Below, piece by piece: positions 6,539 through 9,706 of a stretch of DNA of 9,706 nucleotides; the first letter of the stretch is position 1; each line of letters begins with the position of its first letter. Both the position numbers and the translations under genes were made by a program. Below the pieces are notes generated by a model, which did no database searches, was not told the origin of the DNA, and saw nothing but the letters and a program-made list of their open reading frames with translations. The stretch is from Candidatus Sabulitectum sp. (GTDB taxonomy: Bacteria > Fermentibacterota > Fermentibacteria > Fermentibacterales > JCC-6), in NCBI GenBank assembly GCA_029934845.1, contig JAOZLN010000005.1, forward strand, positions 1 to 9,706, in the 5' to 3' direction.

Positions 6539-6569
6539 AAGTCCCGGCATGCAAGTGCCGGGACTTTTT
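6539..6569 (+). terminator. Intrinsic terminator of the Fic gene
   Basis: A perfect 9-bp stem (GTCCCGGCA 6541-6549 with TGCCGGGAC 6556-6564), extendable by two A-T pairs, has a 6-base loop and a run of five T. It begins 66 bases after the Fic stop. On the minus strand the T-run is weak, so it is at best a poor terminator for the convergent gene at 6649. Confidence 0.88.
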
Positions 6570-6648
6570 GCTTCGATTTTCTAAAGAACAGACCAAAAAG
6601 CGGCAACAAACTATTCTTCTGCAGACATGGTCAAAGCTTACATATGTT

Positions 6649-7479
6649 TTACCCTTTGGCTCTATCCCATGCGCTCGGCACCTCTGCGGGAAACCGCCAC
6701 AAACCTATTTGCTCCTGGTTGGCAAGGAACAGACCGCCTTCGCTGCGATCTTTGTATCCCAACCACATGTGAAAAGGAGCCTCGTTTATGCAGTCACCGG
6801 AAACAATTGTCTTTGTTTTCTTGTTCGGTTGAGAATTTATCTCGTTTCTGGCATTGGTGAATCGACTCTCTGCTGCAAGCCGGCAGTGCTCGGTTTTAAG
6901 TTCAGTGAAGATTACCTGGCGGAAGACCTTGCCAGGCCGGTGCGTAGCATACCAGGCATATTCAACAGGGGTGAGATTGGAAACAAGCAAAAGTTGAATA
7001 GGGCACATTACCAGGTAGAGATGCGTTTTTCTCTTAGCCTGGTCAGGGATTCCTGCTGCTGCGGCCACTTCGGACTGTGACATATCCTCATGGCAGTTGC
7101 TGGATTTGAATGCATGAAGCTGACCCGCATTCTCCATTTCCATTACCATTCCACCAGTTTTTACAAGGAATACCCGCTTGTAGGCTTCAACCGGGGTACA
7201 TGAGAATGCATTGTTGGACAGAGCTGTTTTGGTGCGGTTGCCGCCAGCGGCTGCAGCCAGTGCATTTGTGCTGTCGCCAAGTGCATCACGCCAACCCCCG
7301 TCATTAAGGTAAGTGAAATCCGGATGCTGATCCTTTACCGCAAGATCAACGAATATTTTGCGACCCTTGAAGTGTTTACCTGAGCCCGGGCTGTGATGTT
7401 TTGCGAGCCCCTCGATTCCAAGGGAAGTGGCGGTTGTAATACCCTGAGGAATAGACAAAACCAGACGAACATCATCCAT
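6649..7479 (-). CDS. Unrecognised 276-residue protein
   Basis: I do not recognise this protein. The start at 7479 (MDDVRLVLSIPQGI) is preferred over an upstream in-frame start at 7533 because AAAGGAG (plus-strand 7486-7492) lies 6 bases before it and a promoter lies further upstream. No signal peptide, membrane segment, Walker or nuclease motif is evident. The chain is rich in Ala, Lys and Asn in its middle, with scattered Cys and His and an aromatic C-terminal part (HMWLGYKD, QIGLWRF). It ends WDRAKG. It is the only gene on its strand here and faces the Fic gene tail to tail. The overlapping plus-strand frames lack ribosome binding sites and look like shadows. Soluble cytoplasmic location is inferred. 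It may belong to a lineage-specific family. Confidence 0.7.
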   Translation of the reverse strand: MDDVRLVLSIPQGITTATSLGIEGLAKHHSPGSGKHFKGRKIFVDLAVKDQHPDFTYLNDGGWRDALGDSTNALAAAAGGNRTKTALSNNAFSCTPVEAYKRVFLVKTGGMVMEMENAGQLHAFKSSNCHEDMSQSEVAAAAGIPDQAKRKTHLYLVMCPIQLLLVSNLTPVEYAWYATHRPGKVFRQVIFTELKTEHCRLAAESRFTNARNEINSQPNKKTKTIVSGDCINEAPFHMWLGYKDRSEGGLFLANQEQIGLWRFPAEVPSAWDRAKG

Positions 7480-7485
7480 AGAATA

Positions 7486-7625
7486 CTCCTTTGTTTTTCT
7501 TGTTAGACAACAGAAAACTGAGCTTAAAGACAAGTTGAATAGCTCAAGCGAAGCATGATCTCAGTATCGAGTGTCTTATTCTTCCACCTGATTTTGAGCA
7601 TACAGCATTAGCGCACACCCGTCAA
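7486..7625 (-). promoter_or_regulatory. Promoter, leader and RBS of the unrecognised gene
   Basis: On the minus strand, TTGACG (7620-7625) and TATGCT (7597-7602) are spaced by 17 bases. The resulting leader is about 110 bases long and ends in AAAGGAG (7486-7492). The leader contains short inverted repeats (for example GAGCT with AGCTC) but no riboswitch I recognise. A second TTGACA lies 16 bases further upstream without a matching -10. Confidence 0.5.
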
Positions 7626-7733
7626 GAAATATTCCTGTCAACTTAACTTTCATACTGTCCAGTCATTGAAGTCTACCAGATCATGCAATGTCTATATTAC
7701 TTGTGTGTAGTGTTTTCAAGAGAGGATGATGAT

Positions 7734-8390
7734 ATGCGTATTCCAGTAGTACTTGCTCTGGCCAGTTGGCTTGTTATTGCCGGTTGCGGTAGTGATCCAT
7801 CAGGCCCCGGTGCAGATCCAGATTTCTTCCCGATAAGCCCTGGCAACCTGTGGAACTATGATGTGGATGGTTATCTTACCTACGCCAAAGGTGATACGCT
7901 TGCAGCAGACGGTTCATTTGTTCGCGAGGTAACAAGAACAGTTACCCACGAGAATGGACTGGTTCTTTTCGAACTGGTTTCTCGTTTTTCAATGAGCGTA
8001 CAGCTTCCAGATACTGTTGTGGTATGGAGTGATACTTCATATTCCTACACTTTTGATGCTGACAGTGAGCTTATTGCATATGACGACACTCTGTCTATGG
8101 ACTATGAAATAGTAATGAAGTTTCCTCCAACTCTTGGGGAAATATGGGAGCCTTTCTCAGACTCAACAATTGTCAGAGAAGTAGTTTCTCTTTCTGCAAG
8201 TATCTCTGTTCCTTCAGGAAATTATACTGATTGTATTCATCTTCGTGATACTGATACTGCAGATCCGGATTTTTTGTGGAACATGTATGTCGCAGAGGGT
8301 ATTGGTCCGGCTTCTTTCATTATAGAAGAAGCTGATTCGAATTCATTCAGCCACATGGAACTAAAACTGGAAAGTTTTTTGATCAATTAA
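7734..8390 (+). CDS. Small exported lipoprotein of unknown function
   Basis: This 218-residue protein begins with a lipoprotein signal peptide: basic MRIP, a hydrophobic core, and lipobox IAGC with the lipidated Cys at residue 18. A Ser/Gly/Pro-rich linker follows, then FFPISPGNLWNYDVDG, an FP...PGN.W.Y opening often seen in exported lipoproteins of candidate FCB-group bacteria. The rest is beta-rich and acidic (VVVWSDTSYSYTF, FPPTLGEIWEPF). The start at 7734 is chosen over an in-frame ATG at 7683 because the lipobox is then at normal distance and GAGG (7722-7725) sits 8 bases upstream. Attachment to a membrane facing the periplasm or surface is inferred. It stands alone between a divergent gene and a terminator shared with the convergent gene. 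Confidence 0.85.
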   Translation: MRIPVVLALASWLVIAGCGSDPSGPGADPDFFPISPGNLWNYDVDGYLTYAKGDTLAADGSFVREVTRTVTHENGLVLFELVSRFSMSVQLPDTVVVWSDTSYSYTFDADSELIAYDDTLSMDYEIVMKFPPTLGEIWEPFSDSTIVREVVSLSASISVPSGNYTDCIHLRDTDTADPDFLWNMYVAEGIGPASFIIEEADSNSFSHMELKLESFLIN

Positions 8391-8406
8391 GTAACTGTCG
8401 CTAAAG

Positions 8407-8445
8407 AAAAGAGCCACCGGAAATAAATGCCGGTGGCTCTTTTTT
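8407..8445. terminator. Bidirectional intrinsic terminator
   Basis: A long perfect stem (GAGCCACCGG 8411-8420 with CCGGTGGCTC 8430-8439), extended by A-T pairs on both sides, closes a 9-base loop. T-runs appear on either strand. It lies between the convergent lipoprotein and sorting-domain genes and should serve both. Confidence 0.92.
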
Positions 8446-8459
8446 GGGGTAGTGGTTTT

Positions 8460-9706
8460 CTAGCGGACCATTACCATTCTGCTGGAAAGAACGGAACTGC
8501 CGGTATTCAGTCGACAGAAGTAAACACCTGGAACCACAGGTGCGCCATTAGAGTCAACTCCAGCCCACTGTACTGAATGGTCTCCGTTGGAGAAGAATTC
8601 ACTGTCTACAACTGTTTTTACCAGACGGCCGGAAACATTGTAGATCGAGATGGAAACAGGATCAGTTCCAGTTACACTGAAATTGATCGTTGTCATGTCT
8701 GTAAATGGATTGGGGCTGCTGGTGATCTGTGCTATACCTGTAAGAGAAGCTGAAGTTTCTTCTTCGTTCGCGGTGTTGCCATACCAGTCGAAGCACAGTC
8801 TGTAGTTAGAGTTCCAGTTGGTATATAGAACTGCAGACTCATTTCCTACCCAGCCAGCGGCGGCAGGCCAGTTACCAGTTGCGTTGTAATCATTAACCCG
8901 GGCAGGGGTAGTGAAATTTGTTGGAGAAGAGCCCAATGCCCAAGCGTACATCGTAGAATCTCCCGGATCTTCATTGAAGGCAAGAGTAGCCCAGGCTCCT
9001 GTTTTGTGAGTACGAATGTTTGGCAAATTCAGGTCACCGGAACCAGAAAAAGTTGTTCCGTAGGCCCATGAGGTTCCTCCATTGGTGGTGTAGTGAAAAC
9101 CGAGGTTGTCACTGCTGGGGGTTCCATAAGTTAAGAAAATCCATCCTGTTGCCGTGGACTCATGGGTGTAGGCTATGCATGGCTCACCGAGATCATACCC
9201 TCCAGAGTTGTTTCCGACCTGGGCAGAAGCAGTCCAGGATGAACCATAATTTGTGCTTCGCTTGATGCGAACCTGCTCATTAGTGTCCCCGAAAAGGAAT
9301 GCTACTGAGACGGTTCCTCCGGAAGCAGCTGCAATTGAAGGCTTTGGATCTATCACGGTTGCTGCATGTATGTTGGCTTCATTTACCCAGTTACCACTTA
9401 GCGCAAATCTGGCGACTCTGCAGTTGTATTGTCCGTCTATAGTAAAGGTTGCATAGACGTATCCGCCTGTGCCAACTTCTCCATCAGCATCGAAGAAACT
9501 GACATCACTGGCAGTGACTGTTGTCCAGGCGCCTGAAGACTGGTCAGGAGTCATGTATCTCATTCTCAGTTCTTTGTCTACGAGAAAGAACATGCAGACC
9601 CATGCCTGCCCGCCTGAATCTTTAACAACGCGAATTTTGGGATAATTTACTTCGTCTGCGGAGCTGTAGCTTGCTCGCCAGAAAGTCCATGTAGCTCCAC
9701 CATCCT
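8460..9706 (-). CDS. Exported Asp-box (BNR-like) protein with C-terminal sorting domain, partial
   Basis: The frame is open to the right edge (about 415 residues visible), so the N-terminus and signal peptide are outside; the methionine codon at 9593 is internal. Asp-box/BNR-type motifs appear: DGGATWTFW at the edge, RSTNYGSSW and YTTNGGTSW, with the spacing of a sialidase-like beta-propeller. These motifs are structural and do not show sialidase activity. The last 85 or so residues are a FlgD-Ig/type IX sorting domain: SSPNPFTDMTTINFSV, SIYNVSGRLVKTV, WAGVDSNG, VVPGVYFCRL and a basic end SSRMVMVR. Outer-surface delivery by a type IX-like system is inferred. The stop faces the lipoprotein gene across a shared terminator. 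Confidence 0.88.
   Translation of the reverse strand, partial: DGGATWTFWRASYSSADEVNYPKIRVVKDSGGQAWVCMFFLVDKELRMRYMTPDQSSGAWTTVTASDVSFFDADGEVGTGGYVYATFTIDGQYNCRVARFALSGNWVNEANIHAATVIDPKPSIAAASGGTVSVAFLFGDTNEQVRIKRSTNYGSSWTASAQVGNNSGGYDLGEPCIAYTHESTATGWIFLTYGTPSSDNLGFHYTTNGGTSWAYGTTFSGSGDLNLPNIRTHKTGAWATLAFNEDPGDSTMYAWALGSSPTNFTTPARVNDYNATGNWPAAAGWVGNESAVLYTNWNSNYRLCFDWYGNTANEEETSASLTGIAQITSSPNPFTDMTTINFSVTGTDPVSISIYNVSGRLVKTVVDSEFFSNGDHSVQWAGVDSNGAPVVPGVYFCRLNTGSSVLSSRMVMVR

Noticed and set aside
6568..7080. 170-codon plus-strand frame opposite the unrecognised gene
   Set aside because: No ribosome binding site at its start, begins inside the Fic terminator T-run, and has odd Cys-rich composition. 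The minus-strand frame has much better signals.
7693..7698. TATATT as a -10 box for the lipoprotein gene
   Set aside because: The nearest -35-like TTGAAG is 21 bases away, outside the usual spacing, so no promoter is claimed.

Overview
The window looks like a piece of a chromosome from an uncultured bacterium of the FCB superphylum, perhaps a candidate phylum such as Fermentibacteria or a relative. The reasons are a gingipain-type (C25) exported protein, two proteins ending in FlgD-Ig/Por-type C-terminal sorting domains (type IX secretion cargo style), moderate GC content and plain AGGAG-type ribosome binding sites. The phylum is inferred from protein style only; no rRNA or intact tRNA is present.

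Left part (1-3264): the 3' end of a C25 peptidase-family gene with a CARDB-like region and an FG-GAP/VCBS-type propeller. It overlaps by 4 bases (ATGA) a gene for an exported beta-rich protein with a C-terminal sorting domain. The two appear to form an operon that runs into a strong terminator at about 3461-3491.

Middle part (about 3295-6570): an accessory region. A 156-bp direct repeat occurs twice in the same orientation, exactly 1,700 bp apart (3295-3450 and 4995-5150), and brackets one minus-strand AAA-type ATPase gene. Each copy ends in a sequence resembling the T-arm and acceptor 3' end of a tRNA, CCA included, followed within about 15 bases by an intrinsic terminator. Next comes a Fic-family AMP-transferase gene (class II, with winged helix). 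Its 3' end carries a third, weaker CCA-like end and terminator. The ATPase and Fic genes each have a recognisable promoter overlapped by palindromes that look like operators. They read as individually regulated single-gene cassettes.

Right part (6649-9706): an unrecognised 276-residue protein on the minus strand with a strong promoter and ribosome binding site; a small lipoprotein on the plus strand; a strong bidirectional terminator; and the C-terminal part of a minus-strand exported protein with Asp-box (BNR-like) repeats and a C-terminal sorting domain, open at the right edge.

The most unusual signal is the repeat with its tRNA-like 3' end. The second copy has its own plus-strand terminator but no plus-strand protein gene in front of it, so it is either a small structured RNA, a remnant of tRNA-targeted integration, or the recombination edge of a gene cassette.
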